From the NCBI RefSeq assembly GCF_900143235.1, contig NZ_FRDF01000002.1:180029-244028 (forward strand): a stretch of 64,000 nt of DNA. Reading direction: 5' to 3'. Positions 36,559-46,221 of the stretch are shown here, piece by piece. The first letter of the stretch is position 1; every line of letters begins with the position of its first letter. Source of the stretch: Erythrobacter sanguineus (GTDB taxonomy: Bacteria > Pseudomonadota > Alphaproteobacteria > Sphingomonadales > Sphingomonadaceae). The notes under the pieces were generated by a model. The model saw nothing but the letters and a program-made list of their open reading frames with translations, made no database searches and was not told the DNA's origin. Made by a program: the position numbers and the translations under genes.

Positions 36559-36729
36559 TCCCGCGCCTGTGCCTTGCGAAACGCTCGCAAATATCGCGGG
36601 TGGTAAAACCGATTACCCTGACCTAGAAACCTGCGAAACATTTCCCCGGTTTGTGGGTTATGGACGCTGATATCCAAACGCCGCAACGGCCCGGATGAAT
36701 GGCTCCGCCCGCAGGACAAAGAGATTCGT

Positions 36730-37950
36730 GTGAATTACGATCAGATCTTCGATCAGGCGATCGACCGCCTGCATGAGGAAGGGCGCTACCGCGTCTTCAT
36801 CGACATCCTGCGGAACAAGGGCGCCTATCCCAACGCGCGCTGTTTCCACGGGCATAACGGCCCCAAGCCGATCACCGTGTGGTGTTCCAACGATTATCTG
36901 TGCATGGGCCAGCACGACAAGGTGATCGGCGCGATGGAAGCCGCGCTGCACGATGTTGGCGCCGGTTCAGGCGGCACCCGCAATATCGGCGGCAATACCC
37001 ACCTTCACGTGCAGCTCGAAAACGAACTGGCCGATCTCCACGGCAAGGAAACCGCGCTGCTGTTCACCTCGGGCTATGTCTCGAACGATGCGACGCTTTC
37101 GACGCTGGCCAGGCTGCTGCCCGGCTGTGCGATCTTTTCCGACGAGTTGAACCACGCCAGCATGATCGCGGGCATCCGCAATTCGGGCTGCGAAAAACGG
37201 GTGTTCCGCCACAATGATGTCGCGCACCTCGAAGAACTGCTCGCCGCCGAGGATGCGGACACGCCCAAGCTGATCGCGTTTGAAAGCGTCTATTCGATGG
37301 AGGGTGATGTCGCCCCGATCCACGCGATCTGTGATCTTGCCGAAAAATACAACGCGCTGACCTATATCGACGAGGTTCACGCGGTCGGCATGTACGGCGC
37401 ACGCGGCGGTGGGATTTCGGAACGCGACAATGCCGCGCACCGGATCGACATCATCGAAGGCACGCTGGGCAAGGCCTTCGGCGTGATGGGCGGGTATATC
37501 GCTTCCAGCTCAAAGGTGGTCGATTGCATCCGGAGCTATGCGCCGGGATTCATCTTCACCACCTCATTGTCGCCGGTGCTGGTGGCGGGTGTGCTCGCCT
37601 CGGTGCGGCATCTCAAGAAGTCCTCGGCAGAACGCAATGCCCAGCAACGCGCCGCCGCGCAACTCAAGCTGAAATTCGCCGAGGCGGGCCTGCCGGTGAT
37701 GGATTCTGTCACCCATATCGTGCCGCTGATGGTGGGCGATCCGGTCCGCGCCAAGAAGATCAGCGATATCCTGCTGGCCGAATACGGCGTCTACGTGCAG
37801 CCGATCAACTTCCCCACCGTGCCGCGCGGCACCGAACGGCTGCGCTTTACCCCCGGCCCAGGCCATACCACGGACATGATGGACGAGTTGACAGCCGCGC
37901 TCGTTGAAATCTGGGATCGGCTGGAGCTGGAGCTGGCACAGGCCGCCTGA
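36730..37950 (+). CDS. hemA: 5-aminolevulinate synthase
   Basis: PLP enzyme that condenses glycine and succinyl-CoA, the C4 route to heme used by alphaproteobacteria. The 406 residues start with GTG at 36730 ([23 protein letters not shown]). Signature parts are [44 protein letters not shown] and the PLP lysine in [15 protein letters not shown]. It shares the direction of murI after a 171-bp gap that probably contains its promoter. The succinyl-CoA it uses is also the product of the propionate cluster. Confidence 0.96.
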   Translation: MNYDQIFDQAIDRLHEEGRYRVFIDILRNKGAYPNARCFHGHNGPKPITVWCSNDYLCMGQHDKVIGAMEAALHDVGAGSGGTRNIGGNTHLHVQLENELADLHGKETALLFTSGYVSNDATLSTLARLLPGCAIFSDELNHASMIAGIRNSGCEKRVFRHNDVAHLEELLAAEDADTPKLIAFESVYSMEGDVAPIHAICDLAEKYNALTYIDEVHAVGMYGARGGGISERDNAAHRIDIIEGTLGKAFGVMGGYIASSSKVVDCIRSYAPGFIFTTSLSPVLVAGVLASVRHLKKSSAERNAQQRAAAQLKLKFAEAGLPVMDSVTHIVPLMVGDPVRAKKISDILLAEYGVYVQPINFPTVPRGTERLRFTPGPGHTTDMMDELTAALVEIWDRLELELAQAA

Positions 37951-38035
37951 TCGTACCCGCTATGCCGTAGCGTCCTTTGTGACGGCTCATTGCTGCGCTA
38001 ACGCCTCCTGCGAAACCAGAATCGGGAGAGCATCA

Positions 38036-38725
38036 ATGGGCGGTACGCCTGACCAGACCTTCGCCGAAATCGTCCTCGGACGGCGCAGCATTCGCGGCTA
38101 CCTCGACAAGCCGGTGCCTCGTACGCTGATCGAGGAGGTGCTGGCCATGGCCATGCGCTCGCCCACATCGATGAACACCCAGCCGTGGCATTTCCATGTG
38201 ATCACCGGCGAACCGCTGGACCGCATCCGCAAGGGCAATACTGACAACATCCTCGCCGGCCTGCCCGACAGCCGCGAATTCCGCCGGGGCGAGGCCTTTG
38301 CAGGCGTGCACCGCGAACGGCAGGTCGAGGTCGCCAAGCAATTGTTCGGCGCGATGGGCATCGAACGCGATGACAAGGACGCGCGGCAGGACTGGGTGCT
38401 GCGCGGCTTTCGCCAGTTCGACGCACCGGTCTGCGTGATCGTGACCTATGACCGCGAGCTTTCCGGCAGCGACGATACGGCCTTCGATTGCGGCGCGGTG
38501 ACGACAGCGCTGGTCAACGCCGCGTGGAGCCGGGGGCTCGGCTGCGTGATCAACTCGCAAGGCATCATGCAAAGCCCCGTGGTGCGCGAACACGCCGGGA
38601 TTCCCGAGACCCAAGTGATCATGAAAGCGGTGGCGATGGGCTGGCCCGATCCGGATTTTCCGGCCAATGCGGTGGTGTCTCTGCGCAAGAGCGTCGACGA
38701 GGCTGCGCGGTTTGTGGGGTTTTGA
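38036..38725 (+). CDS. Nitroreductase-family FMN oxidoreductase
   Basis: A 229-residue flavin reductase fold. The FMN phosphate-binding start RRSIRGYLDKPV, the SPTSMNTQPWHFHVITG loop and the late GWPDPDFPANAVVSLRK segment with FMN contacts are present. GGGAGAG precedes the ATG at 38036; the longer frame upstream is not needed. Members reduce nitroaromatics, quinones or flavins; the natural substrate is not evident. The gene follows hemA by 86 bp. Confidence 0.88.
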   Translation: MGGTPDQTFAEIVLGRRSIRGYLDKPVPRTLIEEVLAMAMRSPTSMNTQPWHFHVITGEPLDRIRKGNTDNILAGLPDSREFRRGEAFAGVHRERQVEVAKQLFGAMGIERDDKDARQDWVLRGFRQFDAPVCVIVTYDRELSGSDDTAFDCGAVTTALVNAAWSRGLGCVINSQGIMQSPVVREHAGIPETQVIMKAVAMGWPDPDFPANAVVSLRKSVDEAARFVGF

Positions 38726-38963
38726 TTGAACCCTCACGCAGAGCGAAATATAAAATCATCGTGCGGCCAATGAGTTTTGACGAAACTGATGATATAAAAT
38801 CAGATTTCAACGCCGCATCCGAATAATGTCCCTACACCAGTCTGGAAATTTCTTACTGCCATCACCCGAGAGCCTAACTACCAAAATTTTTATTTACACG
38901 TCCGGTGATCAGTTGGGCGCTTGTTTCTGACCACTCGAATTAACCAATCAGGGGACAAATTCT
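38726..38963. other. AT-rich leader region with an 11-bp direct repeat
   Basis: This 238-bp stretch is much richer in A+T than its surroundings. ATATAAAATCA occurs at 38748-38758 and again at 38792-38802. No gene is visible. It precedes the CubicO-type hydrolase and probably carries its promoter; ribosome binding is by AGGGGAC before the ATG. Confidence 0.5.
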
Positions 38964-40463
38964 ATGCGCCGTGTGTTCAGAATTTTGGTTATTGTCTCGG
39001 CATTCGCTTCGTATCCTGCAGTTGCACAAGACAACACAGATCATGAGCTTGATGACCTGTCAGACGATATCACCTTCATGGCAACCAAGTACGGAGCGCC
39101 GGGCGTTTCGGTGAGCGTCATTGCCGATGACAAGATCATTTACACATACACCATGGGCCATGCCGACCTGGAAACTGCCAGGCCGGTCGAGCATGAAACT
39201 CAGTTTGGTATCGGATCGGTCGTCAAGTCGTTCACGAGCGCGCTGATCGGGCAACTGGCGTCGGAAGGGCAGCTGGACCTCGATGCCAGTCCGGCAGAAT
39301 ATGTCCCCGGTCTGGAATTTGGTGACGCCGGTCTGAGCCGTGACCTGACGATCAGAAACCTTCTGAGCCAGACGTCGGGTCTTCCAAACATCGATGGGTC
39401 GACCACATTCTTTCCGCCCGAAACGCAGGCAGAACTTGCACCCAGGCTGGTGAACTTCCCCGCCTCCTGCAGGGTCGGGGATTGCTGGGCCTACAACAAT
39501 CTGAATTTCATCATGCTGGACATGGTGGCGGAAAGTGTGACCGGCCAATCGAAAACCACGTTGATAACGGAGCGTCTCTTCGCGCCCATTGGAATGGCCG
39601 GTTCGCTGAGCGCAACGGAGCAATTCATGGCATCGCGGAATGCCGCAGTCGGTTATGTGTCACGATCCGGCAAAATGGAACGAACCGCGGTGGAACGCCT
39701 TTTTGGCGAGCACGTCTACGCAACGGCCCCTGACATGGCACGTTGGCTGGGCATGTGGATGAGCGACGGCCAAACTGCTGAAGCCAAGATCGTGCCCACC
39801 GATTACGCCAAGCAGGCACTTAGCATGCAGGCCATCGAGAACGGCTCGGTTCCCGATGCAGATGAGCCAAATATCTATCTGTTCGGTTACGGTTACGGGT
39901 GGCAAATCAAGTCGGTTGAAGGCAACTATGTTGTTCATCACGGCGGCAACGAAAACGGTTTCAGTACGCACGTCATGATGGTCCCTGCGAAAAATATCGG
40001 GATTGTGGTTTTGACCAATCAGCAGGACTCGGTTCTGCCTTATGTCGTGACCGACATGATCATGCGCAAAATGCTGGGTCTGACCGCTGGAGAACTCTCG
40101 CAATATCCCGTGATCGTGAGGGATGCAGGCCCGCTGGCAGAGCCAGGCGCAGAGCTTCAGCTCGACGAGTCAGACCCGCTTGCATTGAAACCAGCCTCCC
40201 TTTCAGGGACATATGAAGCCGCCGGGTATGGCCAGATCCATGTGCATTACGAGGACAAACGCCTTGTCCTGACGACACCGGGCGACGAATTTTCGCTGAA
40301 GCATCTGGGTGGCTCCCGTTTCGGCCTTACCGCTTCACAGCCGCCAACAGCCGGAATAGAAGTCGATTACTTCGAGGTGGATTTCGGCCCTGATTCCGGG
40401 ACTCCTCAGTCGCTCACGTTCAACATTGCCGCAGCTCCGGTCGTGTTCAAAAGGGCGGGCTAG
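38964..40463 (+). CDS. Exported serine hydrolase, class C beta-lactamase/CubicO family
   Basis: A 499-residue protein with signal peptide (MRRVFRILVIVSAFASYPAVAQ). The penicillin-binding-fold triad is complete: Ser85-V-V-Lys88, Tyr177-N-Asn179 in WAYNN, and the HHGGNENGFS motif replacing KTG, as is normal for CubicO-like esterases. A C-terminal beta domain of about 110 residues (SLSGTYEAAGYGQIHVHYEDKRL) resembles the DUF3471-type tail of this group. True beta-lactamase activity is unlikely. Codon use is looser and GC lower than in flanking genes, hinting at transfer. Confidence 0.88.
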   Translation: MRRVFRILVIVSAFASYPAVAQDNTDHELDDLSDDITFMATKYGAPGVSVSVIADDKIIYTYTMGHADLETARPVEHETQFGIGSVVKSFTSALIGQLASEGQLDLDASPAEYVPGLEFGDAGLSRDLTIRNLLSQTSGLPNIDGSTTFFPPETQAELAPRLVNFPASCRVGDCWAYNNLNFIMLDMVAESVTGQSKTTLITERLFAPIGMAGSLSATEQFMASRNAAVGYVSRSGKMERTAVERLFGEHVYATAPDMARWLGMWMSDGQTAEAKIVPTDYAKQALSMQAIENGSVPDADEPNIYLFGYGYGWQIKSVEGNYVVHHGGNENGFSTHVMMVPAKNIGIVVLTNQQDSVLPYVVTDMIMRKMLGLTAGELSQYPVIVRDAGPLAEPGAELQLDESDPLALKPASLSGTYEAAGYGQIHVHYEDKRLVLTTPGDEFSLKHLGGSRFGLTASQPPTAGIEVDYFEVDFGPDSGTPQSLTFNIAAAPVVFKRAG

Positions 40464-40474
40464 ACTAGCCTTTT
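40458..40474 (+). terminator. Short terminator-like hairpin at the hydrolase stop codon
   Basis: GGCTAGACTAGCC followed by TTTT; five-bp arms with a three-base loop. It includes the TAG stop of the CubicO-type gene. The stem is short, so termination strength is doubtful. Confidence 0.4.
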
Positions 40475-40589
40475 GATCGTCAGTCTTGTCCACGGTCCCG
40501 CAGTCAACGCCGCCGGGACGCAAGCAAAGGCGCGCAACCAGTTCGGTTTCGGCGCGATTCCAAGTCGATGGCACCAGAGATCCACTCTG

Positions 40590-41009
40590 ATGCCAAAAGT
40601 GAAGGGCTTTGCGTTGAAAAGCTTATGGTTCGGTATGTCGGCAGGTTTCATCGGTGGCTTGTCGGTGATCGGCGGGAATGCCCTCGCCGCCGACCGGAAA
40701 GCACAGGACATGGTCGGCGAGATGGCGCAGGTTCGCGACTCCCTGATCGCGAAGCACCCCTCGCTTGCCGCGATCGACGATGCGGTTCGCGCCGATTGTT
40801 CGGCCAAGGGCGAAGCGGTGGCCCCCGACAGCGCGTTCTGTTCCTGTGCCTCGGCGGTGACCTTTGGCCTGTGGATGGCGGGGATGGACCCCAAAATGGT
40901 CGATCGCCTGAATGCGTTCCTACAAGCGCCGAGCGCGGACGCGGCGTCCGCGCTCACCGCCTATCAGGGTCCGGAATTATACGCGCCCCTGTGCCGCAAG
41001 GCGATCTAG
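40590..41009 (+). CDS. Exported hypothetical protein, 139 aa
   Basis: Start taken at ATG 40590, giving a signal sequence (MPKVKGFALKSLWFGMSAGF... cleavage after NALA). The mature part has three to four cysteines (RADCSAKGEAVAPDSAFCSCASAV and LCRKAI), so disulfides are likely. No family recognised. It sits alone between the hydrolase and the MAPEG pair. Confidence 0.6.
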   Translation: MPKVKGFALKSLWFGMSAGFIGGLSVIGGNALAADRKAQDMVGEMAQVRDSLIAKHPSLAAIDDAVRADCSAKGEAVAPDSAFCSCASAVTFGLWMAGMDPKMVDRLNAFLQAPSADAASALTAYQGPELYAPLCRKAI

Positions 41010-41139
41010 CATTCAGAGAGCCGGACCGAACCACGGGCAAAGCAGACAGTGTGCCGCTTGCAACTCAGTTGCAATTGACAATCGTTCTTCGCTTGCGCAG
41101 TGAGGGCTGCGAGAGTGGCTCTCGAAGGGGATCAATCAG

Positions 41140-41595
41140 ATGCAAGCGCAAATACTCGCGCCTGCCGCCGTGCTGGTGGTATGGACGCTGATCGTGCTGT
41201 TTTGGATCATTCCAGCGCGGTTCGGGGCGATTGCCAAGCTGGCGGACAAATCTGCGCTGGCCGCCAAGCAGGGCGCGCGCGGCGCTGATCTGGAAGGTGC
41301 GATCCCCGACAAGGCCAACTGGCCCGCGCATAACCACACCCACCTGCACGAACAGCCGACGCTGTTTTATGCAACGGTGCTGATCCTGGCGGTCATGGGG
41401 CCGGCCGCGCTCGATGTAACGCTCGCCTGGGTCTATGTGGGCTTACGGATCGTGCATTCGCTGTGGCAGAACCTCGTCAACGCCGTGCCGGTGCGGTTCG
41501 CACTGTTTCTCGCCAGCACCACTGCGCTGATCGTTCTGGCGGTGCGGGCCGTGATGGCGACGCTGCTGGCCAACCCTTCCGTACTCCCGGCTTGA
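41140..41595 (+). CDS. MAPEG-family membrane protein, first copy
   Basis: A 151-residue membrane protein with four hydrophobic helices and the family-like motif NHTHLHEQPTLFYATVLIL and YVGLRIVHSLWQ. MAPEG proteins are glutathione-dependent transferases or related proteins of unknown role. A tandem paralogue starts 10 bp after its stop. Substrate and glutathione use are unknown. Confidence 0.85.
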   Translation: MQAQILAPAAVLVVWTLIVLFWIIPARFGAIAKLADKSALAAKQGARGADLEGAIPDKANWPAHNHTHLHEQPTLFYATVLILAVMGPAALDVTLAWVYVGLRIVHSLWQNLVNAVPVRFALFLASTTALIVLAVRAVMATLLANPSVLPA

Positions 41596-41605
41596 GGATA
41601 ATGAC

Positions 41606-42034
41606 ATGATCGGAATGGATATTCTGCAACCCGTCGTCGCGTTGCTGGTGTGGACAATGGTGATGTGGCTGTGGATGTATGCCACCCGCATCCCGGCAAT
41701 GAACGCCGCCGGGATAGATGCCAAGAACCTCGTCGGCGGCGAGGGGTCGAGCCTGCGCGCTAAGCTGCCAGACACGGTCAGTTGGAAGGCCGACAATTAC
41801 AACCACCTGCACGAAGCGCCAACGCTGTTTTACGCGGTGGCAATCGTGCTGGCGATCATCGGACAGGGCGACGGGTTCAACACCATTCTCGCCTGGGCCT
41901 ATGTGGGTTTGCGCATCGCGCACAGCATCGTGCAAGCGACGATCAACCGGGTGATCATCCGGTTCGCGCTTTATGCCCTGTCATCGCTGGTACTGATGGC
42001 GCTGATCCTTCACGCCGGAATCGCGGTGTTCTAG
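41606..42034 (+). CDS. MAPEG-family membrane protein, second copy
   Basis: A 142-residue paralogue of the preceding gene, with NYNHLHEAPTLFYAVAIVLAI and YVGLRIAHSIVQA at matching positions. GAGGATAAT precedes the ATG. The two probably arose by tandem duplication and may assemble together, since MAPEG proteins form trimers. Convergent with trxB, whose stop is 21 bp away. Confidence 0.85.
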   Translation: MIGMDILQPVVALLVWTMVMWLWMYATRIPAMNAAGIDAKNLVGGEGSSLRAKLPDTVSWKADNYNHLHEAPTLFYAVAIVLAIIGQGDGFNTILAWAYVGLRIAHSIVQATINRVIIRFALYALSSLVLMALILHAGIAVF

Positions 42035-42055
42035 GCCAGCGCATAAGGCGACGGA

Positions 42056-43033
42056 TTATTCCGCCACCTGCACTTCAGGTTCGGCAGCCGCATGGGCGCG
42101 CGCGGCGAGGTAGCGTTCGCCATCAAGCGCCGCCATGCAGCCCATCCCCGCTGCCGTCACCGCCTGCCGGTAAACATGGTCGGTCACGTCTCCGGCGGCA
42201 AACACGCCAGGGATGGCCGTTTTGGGCGTGCCGGGTTCGGTAAGCAGATAGCCGCTGTCATCCATCGGCAGCTTGCCCTTGAACAATTCGGTCGCGGGCG
42301 CGTGGCCGATGGCGACGAAAGCCCCGTCGACTGCGATAGTGGAGTCCTCGCCTGTCACCGTGTCTTTCAGGGCGAGGTGGTCGAGCATGCCGTTGTCGCC
42401 CGCCTCGAAGCTTTCCACCGCCTTGTTCCACAGCACAGTGATCTTCGGATTGCTGAACAGGCGTTCCTGCAGGATCTTCTCCGCCCGCAAGCTGTCGCGT
42501 CGGTGGATCAGGGTGACGTTGTCGGAATGATTGGTGAGGTAGAGCGCCTCTTCCACCGCAGTATTCCCCCCGCCGATCACTGCCACCTTCTTGCCGCGAT
42601 AGAAGAACCCATCGCAGGTCGCGCAGGCCGAAACGCCCTTGCCGCCGAGCTCCATTTCGCCCGGGGCGCCCAGCCATTTGGCCTGCGCGCCGGTGCAGAT
42701 AACCAGCGTTTCGCCGATATATTCATCGCCGCTGTCGCCGATGGCGCGAAACGGGGGGCCGTTTTCCAGATCGACCGAAACGATGGTGTCCCAGATCATC
42801 CGCGTACCGACATGTTCGGCCTGCGCCTTCATCTCTTCCATCAGCCACGGGCCCTGCACCACATCGCGGAAACCGGGATAGTTTTCGACATCGGTGGTGA
42901 TGGTCAGCTGCCCGCCGGGCTGCAAGCCCTGCACCACGATCGGTTCGAGCATCGCACGCGCGGCATAGATCGCGGCAGAATAACCCGCCGGGCCGGAGCC
43001 GATAATCAGCATCTTGGTGTGGTGCGTCGCCAT
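42056..43033 (-). CDS. trxB: Thioredoxin-disulfide reductase
   Basis: NADPH-dependent flavoprotein that reduces thioredoxin. The 325 residues show the FAD motif IIGSGPAGYSAAIYAARA, the redox CATC in SACATCDGFFYRGKKVAVIGGGNTAVEEA-type context (CATC and the NADPH motif follow each other), and the C-terminal GVFAAGDVTDHVYRQAVTAAG. The ATG at 43033 matches relatives; the frame upstream is not conserved. Confidence 0.95.
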   Translation of the reverse strand: MATHHTKMLIIGSGPAGYSAAIYAARAMLEPIVVQGLQPGGQLTITTDVENYPGFRDVVQGPWLMEEMKAQAEHVGTRMIWDTIVSVDLENGPPFRAIGDSGDEYIGETLVICTGAQAKWLGAPGEMELGGKGVSACATCDGFFYRGKKVAVIGGGNTAVEEALYLTNHSDNVTLIHRRDSLRAEKILQERLFSNPKITVLWNKAVESFEAGDNGMLDHLALKDTVTGEDSTIAVDGAFVAIGHAPATELFKGKLPMDDSGYLLTEPGTPKTAIPGVFAAGDVTDHVYRQAVTAAGMGCMAALDGERYLAARAHAAAEPEVQVAE

Positions 43034-43094
43034 GATCCGTCTCTTCAATCCGTCAAATATGGTGCCAGCGATATGGGACGCAGCAGCGCAATTG

Positions 43095-43934
43095 TCACGC
43101 CACCAGCTTGGCGCGCAGGCGTTCTTTCCTTGCCTCATCCACACCTAATCTTGTCGCAAGATAGGTGTCGATCGAGCCATGGTCACGCGTCAACTCGGCA
43201 AAGTAGGTTGCGATATATTCGGGCAGCACACCCATCAGGTTGCGCAGCGCCTCAGGATCGATCGCGCCATAATGGGCTTCCATCCGGGGAAGCGACTGGC
43301 GTTCGAGCACGTGGCGGGTGGGCGCATCATTGGTGCGCAGGAACTCTGCCACCACATCCTCGTGGTTCACGCCCAGCACGTGCAGCAACAGGCTCGCGGC
43401 GATCCCGGTGCGGTCCTTGCCAGCGAAGCAATGCACGAGGCTGCCGCCACCACGCGTGTCGAGTGCGGCGAAATAACGCGTGAACATCGCGATCATCGCC
43501 GGGTTCACCGGCATGCGGGTATAGACCGCCAGCATCCGTTCGCGCGCCTTTTGCGGGGTCATCACCAGCCGCCCGCCCCCGCCCTCGTGCGGCGGCGAAT
43601 TGCTGGTCTCGCCTTCATGGGCAATCACTTCAGCAGCAAAGCGCGGATGGCGGCGGCAGGGAAAGCCCGCGCGCTCGCTGACGCCGCGCAGATCGATGAT
43701 GGTACGGATATCGAGCCGGTCGAGCAGCGCGAGGTCGGCATCGGTCGCGTCCATGTGCTGGCCCGAACGGAACAGCACTCCGGTACGCACCCGCGCCCCG
43801 CCCGGCACTGCATAGCCGCCATAATCGCGCAGGTTGTGAATGCCTTCGGTCGGCAGGAAAGGACCGATGGCCTGCGCCTCGGCGGCGAGGGGGGCGGCAG
43901 GGGGAGCGGCGGGGCTGGTTTTGTGGCGAATCAT
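43095..43934 (-). CDS. Tyrosine-protein phosphatase (PTP3/SIW14-like)
   Basis: A 279-residue phosphatase of the group with signature HCFAGKDRTGIAAS (nucleophile Cys, P-loop and Arg). The N-terminal NLRDYGGYAVPGGARVRTGVLFRSGQ and RTIIDLRGVSERAGFPC segments are typical of bacterial enzymes of this group, which act on phosphotyrosine or phosphoinositides. It is monocistronic, 60 bp from trxB. Confidence 0.88.
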   Translation of the reverse strand: MIRHKTSPAAPPAAPLAAEAQAIGPFLPTEGIHNLRDYGGYAVPGGARVRTGVLFRSGQHMDATDADLALLDRLDIRTIIDLRGVSERAGFPCRRHPRFAAEVIAHEGETSNSPPHEGGGGRLVMTPQKARERMLAVYTRMPVNPAMIAMFTRYFAALDTRGGGSLVHCFAGKDRTGIAASLLLHVLGVNHEDVVAEFLRTNDAPTRHVLERQSLPRMEAHYGAIDPEALRNLMGVLPEYIATYFAELTRDHGSIDTYLATRLGVDEARKERLRAKLVA

Positions 43935-44090
43935 CGCTGACGACAGTGGCAGTGGCAGGTGACGGGGGCAAGGCAGGCACCACCGCCGCCGCCCTTAGGG
44001 GGAATTGCGTGGGATCGCGCCAAGCCGACCTTGAGCCTGATTTGGTTAATCATGAAACCGAACCCGCATTAACCGAAAGGCCCCTTCCCG

Positions 44091-44552
44091 ATGGCCCGGA
44101 TCCTGATCGCAGATGATGACGAACTGATCGCCGAACTGGCAAGCGAAGTGCTGATCGATGCCGGCCATGCCTGCGGTTGGGTGACGAGCGCCGAGACGGC
44201 TTGGCAATGCGTGCGCCGCAAGCGGCCCGATATCCTGTTGCTCGACCAGGGTCTTCCCGGCGAATCCGGGCTTACCCTGCTGCGGCGGCTGCGCCTTTCA
44301 GCCCAGCTTTATGACCTGCCGGTGATCATGTTCACCGCGCTGAGCGGCGATGAAGACGAAGCGCAGGCGATCTTTGCCGGCGCGCAGGATTTCATCCGCA
44401 AGCCGTTTGATCCCGCTGTGCTGGTGCGGCGGGTCGGGCGGATAATCAAGCTGCGCGGTGATCGTCCGCGTCACGTCGATATCAAGACCGCGCTGGCAAT
44501 CGACACCCCCGCTGCCGCGCCGCGCATGGAGATGACGCGGCGCGTGCTTTAG
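44091..44552 (+). CDS. Response regulator, receiver domain only
   Basis: A 153-residue receiver protein. Acidic pair in ILIADDDELIAELASEVL, phospho-Asp in ILLLDQGLPGESGL, Thr in MFTALSGDEDEA and Lys in FIRKPFDP. The 40-residue tail has no output fold. Its partner kinase is not in the window. Convergent with the acyl-CoA dehydrogenase gene 10 bp away. Confidence 0.88.
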   Translation: MARILIADDDELIAELASEVLIDAGHACGWVTSAETAWQCVRRKRPDILLLDQGLPGESGLTLLRRLRLSAQLYDLPVIMFTALSGDEDEAQAIFAGAQDFIRKPFDPAVLVRRVGRIIKLRGDRPRHVDIKTALAIDTPAAAPRMEMTRRVL

Positions 44553-44562
44553 GCTCGCCAGC

Positions 44563-46221
44563 TCACGCAGCGCGCGCCTGCGACTGCGCGGCAAGCAGCC
44601 CGCGCCCGATCACCTGCGCCTGTATCTCGGCTGCGCCCTCGAAGATGTTGAGAATCCGCGCATCGCACAACACCCGGCTGATCGGGTATTCGAGCGCATA
44701 ACCATTGCCGCCGTGAATCTGCACCGCATTGTCCGCCGCCGCCCAGGCGGTGCGCGCGGCAAGCAGTTTCGCCATCCCCGCCTCGATATCACAGCGCGCC
44801 TGCCGGTCCTTGGCTCGGGCGGCATAATAGGTCAGCTCACGCGCCATCACGATATCAGCCGCCATCAGCGCGATCTTGTCGGCGACCCGCGGAAAGGCGG
44901 TGAGCAGCTGGCCAAACTGTTTACGGTTCTGCGCATAATCCAGCGCCAGATCCAGGGCATTCCACGCTACGCCGATGGCGCGTGCGGCGGTCTGGATCCG
45001 GGCACCCTCGAAGGTCCGCATTAGCTGTTTGAAGCCTTGTCCCTCGCGTCCGCCCAGCAGACCCTCCGGCGCGACCACGAAGCCGTCAAAACCGAGCGCA
45101 TATTCCTTCATTCCGCGATAACCGAGCACTTCGATCTCGCTGCCGTCGATCCCGGCATCGGGAAATGGCTGCGCGTCCGTACCGCGCGTCTTTTCCGCAA
45201 GAAGCATCGACAGGCCAGCATAGCCCGGCTGCGCTGGATCAGTGCGCACCAGCATCGTCATCAGGTCCGCACGTGCGGCGTGAGTGATCCACGTCTTGGC
45301 CCCTGTTACTTCCCAGCGGCCATCGGGCTGAAGTTCCGCACGCGTCCGCACAGCTGCGAGGTCGGAGCCGGTATCAGGCTCGGTAAAAACAGCAGTCGGC
45401 AGGCACGAGCCGTCGGCAATGCGCGGCAACAGCGCTGCCTTTTGCTGGTCCGTCCCGTTTGCAGTGATCAGTTCACCTGCAATTTCCGACCGGGTGCCGA
45501 GCGAGCCTGCGCATATCCACCCGCGCGAAAGCTCCTCGGAAACCACGGCCATGGCGAGCTTGCCCAGCCCCAGCCCGCCGTGCGCCTCCGGGATGCACAC
45601 GCCGAACACGCCAAGCTGCGCCATTTCCGCGATCACCTCGTCGGGAATCAGCGCGTCGGCTAGGTGCCACTGGTGAGCGTGAGGCGTGATCCGCTCCGAA
45701 GTGAAGGCCCGGAACTGTTCGCGCACCATATCCAGCGTCTCGTCACCCAGCGCCTCGTCCGGGCGCTGACCATCGGCGAGCAGCGCGGCAAAAGCGGCGC
45801 GGGTCTCGGCGGTGCTGCCGTGGTTGAGAAAGCGGGCTATTGCAGGCGTATCTGTCAGCGCGCGCGCCGCGCCCTCGCAGCCGAACGCGGCCGGACGCAC
45901 CACCTCGCTCGCGCTCATGGGGAGGCCGAAGGCAAGCTGTGCCAGCGCCTCGCCAAAACCGATGCGCAGCGCCAGTTGCTCCGACGCACCGAACCGGCCA
46001 CCGGCATCAGCCCGCGCCGCCCAGTCAGCGGTCGCCTCAAGCGCGGCCAGCGTCGCTGCCGCCCAGGCGAAACCATGCACCGCGTGCTGTTCCCGCTCAA
46101 GCAGCACGGCGTCGGGCGATCCGTCAGGCGCAACCCGTTCCGCCAGCGTCACCCGCAAAGCGTCACAATAAGCTCGCGCCGCCGCAATAGCTGTTCGCGC
46201 GTCGATGATCCATTCGCTCAT
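44563..46221 (-). CDS. Acyl-CoA dehydrogenase-family protein
   Basis: A 552-residue flavoprotein, longer than classical acyl-CoA dehydrogenases by an Ala-rich N-terminal domain of about 160 residues. The core keeps the FAD and substrate segments (AVFTEPDTGSDLAAVRTRAE, WEVTGAKTWITHA, RKQFGQLLTAFPRVADKIA, QIHGGNGYALEYPISRVLCDARILNIFEGAAEIQ). The catalytic Glu corresponds to that in IFEGAAEI. The start at 46221 is preferred because upstream codons look random. Similar long enzymes act on CoA esters with branched or aromatic groups; the exact one is unknown. Confidence 0.85.
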   Translation of the reverse strand: MSEWIIDARTAIAAARAYCDALRVTLAERVAPDGSPDAVLLEREQHAVHGFAWAAATLAALEATADWAARADAGGRFGASEQLALRIGFGEALAQLAFGLPMSASEVVRPAAFGCEGAARALTDTPAIARFLNHGSTAETRAAFAALLADGQRPDEALGDETLDMVREQFRAFTSERITPHAHQWHLADALIPDEVIAEMAQLGVFGVCIPEAHGGLGLGKLAMAVVSEELSRGWICAGSLGTRSEIAGELITANGTDQQKAALLPRIADGSCLPTAVFTEPDTGSDLAAVRTRAELQPDGRWEVTGAKTWITHAARADLMTMLVRTDPAQPGYAGLSMLLAEKTRGTDAQPFPDAGIDGSEIEVLGYRGMKEYALGFDGFVVAPEGLLGGREGQGFKQLMRTFEGARIQTAARAIGVAWNALDLALDYAQNRKQFGQLLTAFPRVADKIALMAADIVMARELTYYAARAKDRQARCDIEAGMAKLLAARTAWAAADNAVQIHGGNGYALEYPISRVLCDARILNIFEGAAEIQAQVIGRGLLAAQSQARAA

